A stretch of 64,000 nt of DNA from Kibdelosporangium persicum (GCF_013280595.1 NZ_JAAATY010000015.1:1-64000), one strand, 5' to 3'. Positions 23,719 through 32,194 are shown, counted from the first letter of the stretch. The notes: generated by a model from the letters alone, not told the origin. Made by a program: numbers and translations.

Positions 23719-24855
23719 ATGTCGTCAACCGCCGCACCTGTGCCCGCACCCGAGATCCTCCGCAGCCGGCTGGAGCGCGCCGCCGCCGCGGCCGCCGACG
23801 CGGGTTTCGACGCCCTGTTCGTGACGCCCGGATCGGACCTGCGCTACCTGATCGGCGCGGTCGGCGGGTCGTTCGAGCGGCTGACGTGCCTGGTGTTGCC
23901 GGTGTCCGGGAAACCGACCCTGGTCGTGCCCAAGCTCGAACTGCCCGGCTACGAGAACGTGCTGGTCGACGAACTCGGCGTGCAGGCCGTGACCTGGGTG
24001 GACGGCGAGAACCCGGCCGCACTCGCGGCGGGGCTGCTCACGTCGCCGGCCCGGGTCGCGGTCAGCGACTTCACCCCGGCGCTGCACGTGCTCGGCCTGC
24101 GGGACGCGTTGTCCGGCGTCGAGCAGCAGCTGGCCGGACCGGTCATCCGTGAGCTGCGGATGCGCAAGGACGCCGGCGAGATCGACTCCCTGCGTCAGGC
24201 GGGCGCCGCGATCGACCGCGTGCACGCGCGGATGGGCGAGTTCCTGCGGGCGGGCCGGACCGAGAACGAGGTCGCCGCGGACATCTCCGCCGCGATCGTC
24301 GAGGAGGGCCACGCGGTCGCCGAGTTCGTGATCGTCGGCTCCGGCCCGAACGGCGCCAGCCCGCACCACGGCTCCTCCGACCGCGTCATCGAACAGGGCG
24401 ACGTGGTCGTGATCGACATCGGCGGCCCGGTCGCCGAGGGCTACAACTCCGACTCCACCAGGACGTACGCCATCGGCACGCCGCGCGACGAGGACGTGGC
24501 CAGGACGTACGCCGTGCTCCAGGAGGCCCAGCAGGCCGCTGTGGACGCCGTCCGGCCGGGCGTCACCGCTCAGGACATCGACCGGGCGGCCCGCAAGGTG
24601 ATCGACGACGCGGGCCTCGGCGAGTACTTCATCCACCGCACCGGCCACGGCATCGGCCTGGACGTGCACGAGGAGCCGTACATCGTCGAGGGCAACGACC
24701 TGCCGCTGGAGCCGGGCATGGCGTTCAGCGTCGAGCCAGGCATCTACCAGCCTGGCCGGTGGGGCGCGCGGATCGAGGACATCGTGGTCGTGACGGCCGA
24801 CGGCGTCGAGTCGCTGAACAACCGGCCGCACGAACTGGTGGTGCTCGGCGAGTGA
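23719..24855 (+). CDS. M24-family Xaa-Pro peptidase
   Basis: 378 residues. N-terminal creatinase-like domain, then the pita-bread metallopeptidase domain with metal ligands in VVVIDIGGPVAEGYNSDSTR (Asp pair), HRTGHGIGLDVHEEPYI (His) and MAFSVEPGIYQPGRWGARIEDIV (two Glu). Expected to cleave N-terminal Xaa-Pro bonds in the cytoplasm using two metal ions. ATG 23719 is 9 bp after the MFS stop. Its stop overlaps the GTG of the Lrp-type gene by 4 bp, so the two are cotranscribed. Confidence 0.93.
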   Translation: MSSTAAPVPAPEILRSRLERAAAAAADAGFDALFVTPGSDLRYLIGAVGGSFERLTCLVLPVSGKPTLVVPKLELPGYENVLVDELGVQAVTWVDGENPAALAAGLLTSPARVAVSDFTPALHVLGLRDALSGVEQQLAGPVIRELRMRKDAGEIDSLRQAGAAIDRVHARMGEFLRAGRTENEVAADISAAIVEEGHAVAEFVIVGSGPNGASPHHGSSDRVIEQGDVVVIDIGGPVAEGYNSDSTRTYAIGTPRDEDVARTYAVLQEAQQAAVDAVRPGVTAQDIDRAARKVIDDAGLGEYFIHRTGHGIGLDVHEEPYIVEGNDLPLEPGMAFSVEPGIYQPGRWGARIEDIVVVTADGVESLNNRPHELVVLGE

Positions 24856-25310
24856 GCACACCCCAGCACCTGGAGCCGCTCGACCAGGCGATCGTGCGTG
24901 AGCTGTCCGCGGACGGCCGGTGCAGCTTCACCGACCTGGCCGAACGCGTCGGCCTGAGCGTGTCCGCGGTCCACCAGCGGGTGCGACGGCTGGAGCAGCG
25001 CGGTGTGATCCGCGGGTACACCGCCCGGCTGGACGCCGAATCGATCGGGCTGCCGCTGACCGCGTTCGTCTCGCTGACCCCGATCGACCCGGCCGCGCCG
25101 GACGACTACCCGCAACGGCTCGCGCACATCCCGGCGATCGAATCGTGCTATTCGGTCGCCGGGGACGAGTCGTACATCCTGCTCGTCCGGGTCGGCACGC
25201 CAGCCGAACTGGAGGACCTGCTGCGGCAGGTGCGGGAGGCCGCGAAAGTGTCCACTCGCACCACCGTGGTCCTCTCGACACCCTACGAAAACCGCCCACC
25301 GGCCCTCTAA
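24852..25310 (+). CDS. Lrp/AsnC-family transcriptional regulator
   Basis: 152 residues: a helix-turn-helix (LDQAIVRELSADGRCSFTDL, then AERVGLSVSAVHQRVRRLEQ), a linker and a RAM ligand-binding domain (VSLTPIDP, then AIESCYSVAGDESYILLVRV). The family senses amino acids. Coupling to the Xaa-Pro peptidase gene (GTGA overlap) suggests control of peptide or proline catabolism. A hairpin repeat begins one base after its stop. Confidence 0.93.
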   Translation: MSTPQHLEPLDQAIVRELSADGRCSFTDLAERVGLSVSAVHQRVRRLEQRGVIRGYTARLDAESIGLPLTAFVSLTPIDPAAPDDYPQRLAHIPAIESCYSVAGDESYILLVRVGTPAELEDLLRQVREAAKVSTRTTVVLSTPYENRPPAL

Positions 25311-25311
25311 A

Positions 25312-25363
25312 CCCCTCGTGAGTGTTTATCAGTGTTAGAACACGGATAAACACTCACGAGGGG
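25312..25363. repeat. Hairpin repeat copy 2 (downstream of the Lrp gene)
   Basis: The longest copy, with perfect 19-bp arms CCCCTCGTGAGTGTTTATC (25312-25330) and complement (25345-25363). The inner GTGTT/AACAC also pairs. It begins one base after the stop codon at 25310 and ends 24 bp before the permease GTG. Same family as those at 3126, 48989 and 57886. Confidence 0.85.
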
Positions 25364-25387
25364 TGGGGGACCTGCGAAGATGCGCCG

Positions 25388-26704
25388 GTGTTCCGAATCA
25401 AACGTTCCGGCCACCCGGTGGACCAGGTGCCGCCGATCGGTCAGACCGCCGCGCTGGGCCTGCAGCACGTGCTGGCGATGTACGCGGGCGCGGTCGCCGT
25501 GCCGCTGATCGTCGGCAGCGCGCTGGGCATGTCCAAGGCGGACATCGGTTACCTGATCAACGCGGACCTGCTGATCTCCGGTGTGGCCACGCTGATCCAG
25601 TGCCTGGGGTTCTGGCGGTTCGGCGTGCGGCTGCCGCTGATGCAGGGGTGCACGTTCGCCGCTGTCACACCGATGGTGCTGATCGGCACGAGCGACGGGA
25701 TCACCGCGATCTACGGCGCGGTGATCGTGTCCGGTGCGGTCGTGATCCTGCTGGCGCCGCTGTGGGGGAAGCTGCTGCGGTTCTTCCCGCCACTGGTGAC
25801 CGGCACGGTGATCACGGTCATCGGGCTGGCGCTGATCCCGGTCGCGGTGAACTGGGCCGCCGGTGGCGTCGGCTCACCGGGTTTCGGTGCCCCGAAGAAC
25901 CTCGCGCTGGCGCTCGGCGTGTTGCTGCTCGTGCTTGTGGTGCAACGGTTCGCGCCACCGGTGCTGAGCCGGATCTCGGTGCTCGCCGGCATCGTGCTCG
26001 GCACGCTGATCGCGATTCCGTTCGGCTTCACGGACTTCTCCGACGTCTCGGACGCGCCGGTCTTCGGCATCAGCACCCCGTTCCACTTCGGACTGCCGAC
26101 GTTCGACGCCGCCGCGATCATCGCGATGGTCGTGGTCATGCTGGTCACGATGACCGAGACGACCGGCGACATCCTCGCGGTGGGCGAGATGACCGGACGC
26201 CCGGTCGACGGCAGGCGGCTGGCCGACGGCCTGCGGGCGGACGGGCTGTCCACTGTGCTCGGTGGCGTGTTCAACACGTTCCCGTACACCGCTTTCGGGC
26301 AGAACGCCGGTCTGGTCGGGCTGACCAAGGTGTACAGCAGGTTCGTCGTCGCGGTCGGCGGCGGCATCCTGGTGCTCCTCGGCCTGTTCCCGATCCTCGG
26401 CGAGATCGTCGCCCGCGTTCCCGCGCCGGTGCTGGGTGGCGCGGGCATCGTGATGTTCGGGACGGTCGCCGCCATCGGCATCACCATGCTGGCCAAGGTC
26501 GCCTTCGACAACAACGGCAACCTGATGGTGGTCGCCGTGTCGCTGGGCCTCGGCCTCATCCCGACCGCGGTGCCGAACATCTACGAGCACTTCCCGAACT
26601 GGTTCCGCACCATCATGGAATCGGGCATCACCGCGGGCGCGCTGTCCGCCGTCGTGCTGAACCTGCTGTTCAACCACTTCCGCGGCAGGCGCGAGGCGTC
26701 ATGA
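25388..26704 (+). CDS. Nucleobase:cation symporter 2 (uracil/xanthine permease)
   Basis: 438 residues with about 14 membrane segments. The start GQTAALGLQHVLAMYAGAVA is characteristic of the NCS2/AzgA-like xanthine-uracil permease family. Further signatures are QGCTFAAVTPMVLIG and the substrate-site region TMTETTGDILAVGEMTGRPV, then GVFNTFPYTAFGQNAGLVGL. Imports purines or uracil with protons. GTG 25388 is selected because upstream in-frame codons fall inside the hairpin repeat. Overlaps the convergent SGNH gene by 6 bp. Confidence 0.93.
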   Translation: MFRIKRSGHPVDQVPPIGQTAALGLQHVLAMYAGAVAVPLIVGSALGMSKADIGYLINADLLISGVATLIQCLGFWRFGVRLPLMQGCTFAAVTPMVLIGTSDGITAIYGAVIVSGAVVILLAPLWGKLLRFFPPLVTGTVITVIGLALIPVAVNWAAGGVGSPGFGAPKNLALALGVLLLVLVVQRFAPPVLSRISVLAGIVLGTLIAIPFGFTDFSDVSDAPVFGISTPFHFGLPTFDAAAIIAMVVVMLVTMTETTGDILAVGEMTGRPVDGRRLADGLRADGLSTVLGGVFNTFPYTAFGQNAGLVGLTKVYSRFVVAVGGGILVLLGLFPILGEIVARVPAPVLGGAGIVMFGTVAAIGITMLAKVAFDNNGNLMVVAVSLGLGLIPTAVPNIYEHFPNWFRTIMESGITAGALSAVVLNLLFNHFRGRREAS

Positions 26705-27766
26705 GCCGACGGTCGGTGCCGCGTGCAGGTTGCCGTCCGGGCCGGCCAGGCAACTGGCCGACTGGGAGGCGATGGTGAGGAACTCGCCGAGGCACCGGCC
26801 GAACTGCTCGTGACCGGCGGCGTTGGGGTGGAAGGACTCCTGCAGCGCGTGGTTCGCCCGGTCCTGCGCGCGCAGGTCCGTCCACTGCACTGCCAGGCGC
26901 CGGAACCATTCCTTGTTCGGGTCGGTCGACGAACACGCCTCACGCCCGGTGCCCGCGCGGGACAGGTCCAGGAACCGGGCGCCGCCGTCCCGCGCGGCCC
27001 TGCGCAGACCGGCGGTGAGCGTGGGCACCGCGGTGTCCCTGACCCACTCCAGATCCTCTGTCCTAAAGGGACAGCCGGACAGGTCCTGCAGGCTGTCCAG
27101 CAGGTTGGGGGAGACCGGGGAAGCGTACGACTGGAGCACGAGCTGGTAGTCGCTGTCCTGGTATCCCGCGCCGGACATCACCTTCCTGATGTCGCTGAGG
27201 ACCTTGGTGACCTTGGGCGTCATCGCGTCGATCCGGCGCTGCCAGTCCTTGCCGACGCCCTGGCTGCACGCCGGTTTGCCGCTGTCGAACCACGCCTCGA
27301 CGCAGCTGTTGAGCGAGTTGGCGAAGGACGGGTCGTCGTTCGCGCCGGCCGCGACGACGACGGCGACCACGCGCTGCTGCCGTGCGACCACGGCCAGCCT
27401 GCCTGCCTGGGACGGCTCGGTGTACTGCTTGGCCTCGCCGAGCCCGACCTGCGCGCTGGACGCACCCGAACACGCCAGGCTGATCGTCATCGCGATGTCG
27501 GTCATACCGGTCTTGTGGATCGAGGCGTTGCGCGACCGGTGGCACCAGTCGCCGTTCTCGCCGTTCGTGCCTGGCTCGTAGTCCCCGGCACCTTCGCCCG
27601 AGATCGTGCTGTCACCCATCGCGACCAGCACACGCGGCGCGTTCTCCGGCGGCCGCAACCCCGGCTCGGGTGGTTGTTGCTGGTCCCCGCCGAGGACGAA
27701 GACCGCGACCAGCGCGACTGCGAGCAGTCCCGCGAGAGCCATGAGGTGCCAGCGCCACTTTCGCAT
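26699..27766 (-). CDS. Exported or membrane-anchored SGNH hydrolase
   Basis: 355 residues. An N-terminal hydrophobic segment (LMALAGLLAVALVAVFVLG, residues 8-26) is an uncleaved anchor or signal. SGNH blocks are visible: VAMGDSTISGEGA (nucleophile Ser), LACSGASS, VVVAAGANDDPSF (block III) and SFHPNAAGHEQFGRCL (catalytic His). There are several cysteines, consistent with an extracytoplasmic enzyme. Likely an esterase; substrate unknown. Confidence 0.88.
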   Translation of the reverse strand: MRKWRWHLMALAGLLAVALVAVFVLGGDQQQPPEPGLRPPENAPRVLVAMGDSTISGEGAGDYEPGTNGENGDWCHRSRNASIHKTGMTDIAMTISLACSGASSAQVGLGEAKQYTEPSQAGRLAVVARQQRVVAVVVAAGANDDPSFANSLNSCVEAWFDSGKPACSQGVGKDWQRRIDAMTPKVTKVLSDIRKVMSGAGYQDSDYQLVLQSYASPVSPNLLDSLQDLSGCPFRTEDLEWVRDTAVPTLTAGLRRAARDGGARFLDLSRAGTGREACSSTDPNKEWFRRLAVQWTDLRAQDRANHALQESFHPNAAGHEQFGRCLGEFLTIASQSASCLAGPDGNLHAAPTVGS

Positions 27767-27822
27767 CCCTGGTAAGTCTAGTGCGACGTTGACGAGCGTT
27801 CGCCCGCCCGGGAGGGGAGCCC

Positions 27823-28338
27823 ATGAGCGACGTTGGGATCAGGCCGGCGGCCGAGGCCGACTTAGCCGCGCTGATCAGCACGTTCGGCGACGAGGACTTC
27901 TTCACCGACCGGTTCGCCAGGCAGGAACGCGGCGGCGGTGTCCTGCTGACGGCCTGGGCGTACGACAAGCCGATCGGGCACGTGTACCTGTGGCTGGAAC
28001 GGGCGGAGGAGCCCGAGGTCCGCGAACACCTCCCCGGGGTCCCGCTGCTCAACCGTGTCGAAGTGCGCTCCGAGCACCGTAACCGGCGTATCGGCACCAA
28101 ACTGGTCAGTGCGGCGGAGAAACTCCTGACCGGACGCGGCTACTCCCAGGTCGCCCTCGCCGTGCGGATCGACAACCCGGACGCGTACCGCCTGTACGAG
28201 CGCCTCGGCTTCGTGGAGTGGCCGTATCCGCCGGTCGAGTGCATGTACGAGGTGAGATTGCCGGACGGCAGCCGCAAACGCTGCTCGGAGACGTGCCACA
28301 TGATGGTCAAACCGCTGCCGTCTGATAGCAGTGCATGA
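27823..28338 (+). CDS. GNAT-family N-acetyltransferase
   Basis: 171 residues. The acetyl-CoA loop is VEVRSEHRNRRIGTKLVSAA (about residues 67-86), with the C-terminal NPDAYRLYERLGFVEW typical of the family. Acceptor unknown. ATG 27823 follows GGGAGGGGAG. Its 3' end overlaps the convergent GT-A-like gene by 32 bp. Confidence 0.9.
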   Translation: MSDVGIRPAAEADLAALISTFGDEDFFTDRFARQERGGGVLLTAWAYDKPIGHVYLWLERAEEPEVREHLPGVPLLNRVEVRSEHRNRRIGTKLVSAAEKLLTGRGYSQVALAVRIDNPDAYRLYERLGFVEWPYPPVECMYEVRLPDGSRKRCSETCHMMVKPLPSDSSA

Positions 28339-29467
28339 GACCGATGTCGGCCAGCAGCTTCTGCAGGCCGCCTCGCCGGTACCGGCCGGCGACCGAGACC
28401 ACGTGCCGCTGCCAGGTCCTCCGGTCGGCGCGCCACGCGTCCAGGTAGTCGACGCAGAACCGCGGTTCGATGAGACGGTTGCGGCCCCTGGCCGCCTTCA
28501 GCGCCTCGATCATCCGGCTGCGTTCCGCCGGGGGCAGCGGGGCGCACGCGGCCATCTCGAGGACCTCGTCGATGAACGACCTGCGCTTGGCCAGGAAGTC
28601 ACGCCAGTAGCCCGCGGTGGCGGCGGTCAGGTCCCTGCCGTGGCCCAGCAGACCGAACAAGCCTTCCGCCAGGGTGTCCCCGAACTCCTCGGACCGGGCA
28701 CGGTCGCCGTCCCGGTACGGGTCGTACGGCGCCTGGATGACCCGGCCGGTCATCGCCGACGGCCGCAAGCCCTTGTCGTCCAGGAGGAAGAACCAGTCCT
28801 CGTTGTAGATGTTGGGGAAGAAGGAGCCGTACGCCTTCGGGCCGACGGCGAGCGCGCCGCCGCCGATGAACGTGTCCTGCGCGCCGCCGGAGTCGCGGAA
28901 AGCGTGGCACACCACCGAGTTGTCCCAGAATCCGTCGATCGACAGGCCCACTCCGGCGTAGTCGTCCAGCAGCCCGGCCGCGTCGTTGAGGTCCCCGACC
29001 TTGGGTACGCTGATGTCGTCGTCCAGGAACAGGATGCGTTCCCAGCCGGCCACCCTGGCCAGCAGCAGCCCGAGGTTGCGTTTCATGCTGGTGTCGGTGG
29101 GCCGGTGGAACCTGGTGCCCCGTAGCAGCGCCGAGGTCCGGAAACCGGGCAGCAGGCGGGCGTTCAGGTCGGGGACGTCGACCGCCAGCACCTCGGTGCC
29201 TTTGCTCTTCGCGAGCCGGAAGGCGGCCTCGGCCGACGCGCGTTTGCTGCACAGCGCGACGAGCACGCACCCCTGCGCTCCGGCCAGGTCCACCGCTGTC
29301 CGGAGGTAACCCAAGGTGCGGGCGGTCGGCACGATGATCGCGTTGATCGTCGCGGGCTTGCCGACCGCGTCCGCGGTGACCAGCTTGCGGTGCGAAGGGA
29401 TGTGGTTGGCGGTCTCGCCGCCTGCCTCCGCGTCACCGGCGGCGGGCATCAGACGTCCTCCACCCAT
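28307..29467 (-). CDS. GT-A-fold glycosyltransferase-like protein
   Basis: 386 residues. A Rossmann-like N-terminal half reaches a DxD-type metal motif in ERILFLDDDISVPKVGDL, preceded by TSMKRNLGLLLARV. Further conserved-looking stretches are TFIGGGALAVGPKAYGSFFP and YNEDWFFLLDD, which resemble family 2 glycosyltransferase acceptor regions. A nucleotide-sugar transferase or related enzyme is inferred. The start codon region overlaps the end of the XRE gene by 19 bp, so the two genes are cotranscribed and presumably act together. Confidence 0.7.
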   Translation of the reverse strand: MGGGRLMPAAGDAEAGGETANHIPSHRKLVTADAVGKPATINAIIVPTARTLGYLRTAVDLAGAQGCVLVALCSKRASAEAAFRLAKSKGTEVLAVDVPDLNARLLPGFRTSALLRGTRFHRPTDTSMKRNLGLLLARVAGWERILFLDDDISVPKVGDLNDAAGLLDDYAGVGLSIDGFWDNSVVCHAFRDSGGAQDTFIGGGALAVGPKAYGSFFPNIYNEDWFFLLDDKGLRPSAMTGRVIQAPYDPYRDGDRARSEEFGDTLAEGLFGLLGHGRDLTAATAGYWRDFLAKRRSFIDEVLEMAACAPLPPAERSRMIEALKAARGRNRLIEPRFCVDYLDAWRADRRTWQRHVVSVAGRYRRGGLQKLLADIGLMHCYQTAAV

Positions 29468-30534
29468 TCGTGCAGCCGGTGGTCCGGGTCGGTCCAGTCA
29501 GGAGTGAGCACCCTGCCGCTCACCACCGAGACCCGCGTGATGATGCTGAAGGCCGGCGCGTTCTTGAAGTGCTGGGCGAGGAACGCCTCGTTGCGGTCAC
29601 GGAACCGGCTGTCGGTCAGCGCGCGGACGACGCCGTAGGTGCCCCGCCCGAACATGCCGTTGCAGATGGTGACGGTGCGCTTGGCGTTGAACGGGTTGGG
29701 GCCGCGGTAGAAGTGCCCGACGTCCTCGAGCAGCTGGCCGTTCTCGTCCAGCCGGGGAGCGATCAGCTCGCTCTGGTCGCCGCGCCGCACCTCGAAGCCT
29801 CCGATGTCGCTCTCGTCGGCTCTCGCCACCTGCTGGACCGGGAGCTCCACCCGGTTGAGCAGGTCGCGGGTGACGAAGTTCCAGTCGACGCCGCCGAGCA
29901 GCACCAGATGGGAGGTGTAGTCGTCCTCCGCCAGTTCCGGAGCGGTCTTGAAATGCACCTGCGTGGCCGGGTTGGCCGCACGGATGTGACCGTACAGTTC
30001 GATCAACGCGTCAAGATCGGCGTATGTATAGAGCGCCACGTAGTCCGGGCTGGTCCGGTCGGCGTAGCTGAAGCCGCGCAGCAGCGAGTCCGGCAGCTGC
30101 GCGCAGACGATGGTGACGATCTTCTTGTCGCCGAAGTGCCAGAAACCGGAGACCGGCGGCTCCGGCTCGGTGTCGGGGACGGCGGGCTCGGCCACCGCCT
30201 GCTCGCGCAGGCGCAGCAGTTCGTGCCGCAGCGTTTCTCGGTCCGCTCGTTCCGCGTCGGTGAGCTGGCTCGGCGACAGCAGGCGGTACGGGATGGTCTC
30301 CACCGACCGCATTGTCGCGAAGAAGGTCGCATACGCCTCAAGACGCCGGGGCGGAGGAACAGTGGGCTTCGTCAGGTTCTCCCACGAGGAGATCAGCGAG
30401 ATGCTCAACGGTTTGCGCCCGGCGCCGAACGCCTCCGCCAGCTGTGACTGCGTGATTCCCAGGCCTGGCCAGTGTTCCTCGCGCAGCGATCGCAGGCGGC
30501 GGGCCAGTGCACGGCGCGGGTCATCGGGGAACAC
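29449..30534 (-). CDS. XRE-type helix-turn-helix protein with large sensor-like domain
   Basis: 361 residues. Residues about 5-70 form an XRE helix-turn-helix (RRLRSLREEHWPGLGITQSQ, then LAEAFGAGRKPLSISLISSWE). From about 130 there is a Rossmann-like region: KKIVTIVCAQLP, HLVLLGGVDWNFVTRDLLNR and TVTICNGMFGRGTYGVVRAL are Gly-rich loops that could bind a nucleotide. Function unknown. GTG 30534; its ribosome site GAAAGG lies within a 30-bp dyad, implying autoregulation. Divergent from the cyclase-like gene. Confidence 0.75.
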   Translation of the reverse strand: MFPDDPRRALARRLRSLREEHWPGLGITQSQLAEAFGAGRKPLSISLISSWENLTKPTVPPPRRLEAYATFFATMRSVETIPYRLLSPSQLTDAERADRETLRHELLRLREQAVAEPAVPDTEPEPPVSGFWHFGDKKIVTIVCAQLPDSLLRGFSYADRTSPDYVALYTYADLDALIELYGHIRAANPATQVHFKTAPELAEDDYTSHLVLLGGVDWNFVTRDLLNRVELPVQQVARADESDIGGFEVRRGDQSELIAPRLDENGQLLEDVGHFYRGPNPFNAKRTVTICNGMFGRGTYGVVRALTDSRFRDRNEAFLAQHFKNAPAFSIITRVSVVSGRVLTPDWTDPDHRLHEWVEDV

Positions 30535-30537
30535 GGC

Positions 30538-30567
30538 ACTTAACCTTTCAGTGAACTTCAGTTAAGT
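30538..30567. promoter_or_regulatory. Operator-like dyad at the XRE gene promoter
   Basis: Perfect 7-bp arms ACTTAAC (30538-30544) and GTTAAGT (30561-30567), with two direct TTCAGT words inside at 30547 and 30557, one helical turn apart. It begins 3 bp upstream of the XRE gene GTG and covers its ribosome site. The same words recur at 30705-30730. Confidence 0.65.
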
Positions 30568-30704
30568 ACTAAAGCAGTGAGTGTACCGCTGCGGTCATGA
30601 GGTCTGGGAACCCCTGTCTGTGGCAAGGGGAAGGCGGGTGGCGACGGATATTGTGGTTACCAGATGCAGGGCTTACGCTGAAGCTTAGCAAAATCGAGGC
30701 AACT

Positions 30705-30730
30705 TTACTGAAGTTTCTGAAATTCAGTAA
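30705..30730. promoter_or_regulatory. Operator-like dyad upstream of the cyclase-like gene
   Basis: Perfect 8-bp arms TTACTGAA (30705-30712) and TTCAGTAA (30723-30730) with CTGAA again between them (30717-30721). An additional CTGAA lies at 30678-30682. It shares ACTGAAGTT and CTGAAA with the complement of the dyad at 30538-30567, about 100 bp before the cyclase-like ATG. Confidence 0.65.
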
Positions 30731-30830
30731 GACGCGAGTCGGTCTCGGTTCGCGCACCTTCGCAGGCAGGGACGGAGGACACCAGCAGACACGCCGACCG
30801 GCGTGGCACAACGAACCGGAGGGGGTCGTC

Positions 30831-31460
30831 ATGACGACAGCATCGCCACCTACCCCTGTGCTACCTCGTCACCGGGCGATAGTCGCGGTGGACATCGAGG
30901 GATCCACCACACGGACCAACAAGGCCCGTGCGTTGCTCCGCAACGCGATGTACGACCTGCTCGAGGAAGCACTGCTGCAAAGCGGGATCAAGGAACAGCA
31001 CCGTGACATGATCGACCGCGGGGACGGGGCGTTCATCCTGATCCACCCGGTCGACGACGCGCCGAAGACCGTCCTGCTGACCATGGTGATCCCGACGCTG
31101 GCCGAGCTGCTGGCGCGGCACGAGCCCGAACGGCCCGACCACAGGTTCCGGCTGCGAGCCGCCGTGCACGCAGGCGAAGTGCACTACGACAACCGCGGTT
31201 GGTACGGCGAGGACCTCGACGTCACCGCGCGTCTGCTGGACGCGCCGCAACTGAAGCGCAAACTCCGCCAGACCAGGGCACGGCTGATCGTGGTCGTGTC
31301 ACAGCACATCTACCGGTCGGTCGTGCTGCACGGCTACGACGGGATCGACGACACCAGCTACGAGCAGATCGTTCAGGTGCAGATCGGCAGGCGGCGGCAG
31401 CGCGGGTGGGTGCAGATCCCCGGCGCCACCGGCTACCACGGTCAGGACCTGACGGCCTGA
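30831..31460 (+). CDS. Class III nucleotide cyclase-like protein
   Basis: 209 residues with the class III cyclase fold. First metal Asp in RAIVAVDIEGSTTRTNKA (residues about 16-33), second in DMIDRGDGAFILIHPVD (about 62-78). The RLRAAVHAGEVHYD strand is followed by YGEDLDVTARLLDAPQL, where the transition-state Asn of adenylate cyclases is replaced but the Arg is kept. Such short cyclase-like proteins are common in actinomycetes and are related to cyclases used in nucleotide-signalling defence. Activity and product are unknown. ATG 30831 follows CCGGAGGGGG. Its 3' end overlaps the thioesterase gene by 19 bp. Confidence 0.8.
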   Translation: MTTASPPTPVLPRHRAIVAVDIEGSTTRTNKARALLRNAMYDLLEEALLQSGIKEQHRDMIDRGDGAFILIHPVDDAPKTVLLTMVIPTLAELLARHEPERPDHRFRLRAAVHAGEVHYDNRGWYGEDLDVTARLLDAPQLKRKLRQTRARLIVVVSQHIYRSVVLHGYDGIDDTSYEQIVQVQIGRRRQRGWVQIPGATGYHGQDLTA

Positions 31461-32194
31461 TCCGCCTCGATGTGCTCGGCGATCGCGCCGATCACCGCGT
31501 CGGCGTTGGTGTCGATGTAGAAGTGGTCGCCGGGGAAGCTGCGGAACACGAACCGCCCGGTCGTGTGCTCGGCCCACGCGCGGGCCTCGTCCTCGTCCAC
31601 CTTCGGGTCCGCGGTGCCGGTGAACGCGAAGATCGGGGTGGTCAGCTTGGGTCCGGGGGTCCAGCGGTACGTCTCCGCGGCGCGGTAGTCACCGCGGATC
31701 GCCGGCAGCACCATGCTGCGGATGTCCTCGTCGTCGAGCAGGTGCGAACCCGCTCCGCCGAGCCGCTTCACCTCGGCGATCAGGCCGTTGTCATCGAGGG
31801 TGTGGACGCGTTCGTCCCGGTTGCGGCTGGGCGCGCGCCGGCCTGATGCGAACAGGGCCGTCGGCCGGACGCCCGCGTCTTCGAGCCTGCGGACCAGCTC
31901 GAACGCCACCGAGGCACCCATGCTGTGGCCGAACACCGTGAGCGGCTTGTCGGTCCACGGCTTGAGGGCGGCGAACACTCCGTCGGCCATCTTCTGGCAC
32001 GTCTCCAGACAAGGTTCGGAACGCCGGTCCTGCCTGCCCGGGTACTGGATGGCCAGCACCTCCACCTTGGGTGCCAGCGCCTTGGCCACCGGCAGGTAGT
32101 AGCTGGCCGCGCCACCCGCGTGCGGCAGGCACACCAACCGGGCCGTCGCCTCCGGCGCTGGACTGAACCGTCGGATCCACCGGTCGTCGGTCAT
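31442..32194 (-). CDS. Type II thioesterase (alpha/beta hydrolase)
   Basis: 250 residues. CLPHAGGAASYYLPVAKAL near the N-terminus is typical of GrsT/TEII enzymes; nucleophile GHSMGASVAFELV at about 90-102; acidic residue in TGTADPKVDEDEA; catalytic His in SFPGDHFYI. These enzymes remove stalled acyl groups from NRPS/PKS carrier proteins in the cytoplasm, or release medium-chain acids. No synthase is in the window. ATG 32194 overlaps the TetR stop (ATGA), preferred over the upstream GTG 32209. Confidence 0.92.
   Translation of the reverse strand: MTDDRWIRRFSPAPEATARLVCLPHAGGAASYYLPVAKALAPKVEVLAIQYPGRQDRRSEPCLETCQKMADGVFAALKPWTDKPLTVFGHSMGASVAFELVRRLEDAGVRPTALFASGRRAPSRNRDERVHTLDDNGLIAEVKRLGGAGSHLLDDEDIRSMVLPAIRGDYRAAETYRWTPGPKLTTPIFAFTGTADPKVDEDEARAWAEHTTGRFVFRSFPGDHFYIDTNADAVIGAIAEHIEADQAVRS

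Noticed and set aside
25322-25387. An earlier permease start inside hairpin repeat copy 2
   Set aside because: The codons would be the repeat itself; family similarity begins near GTG 25388.
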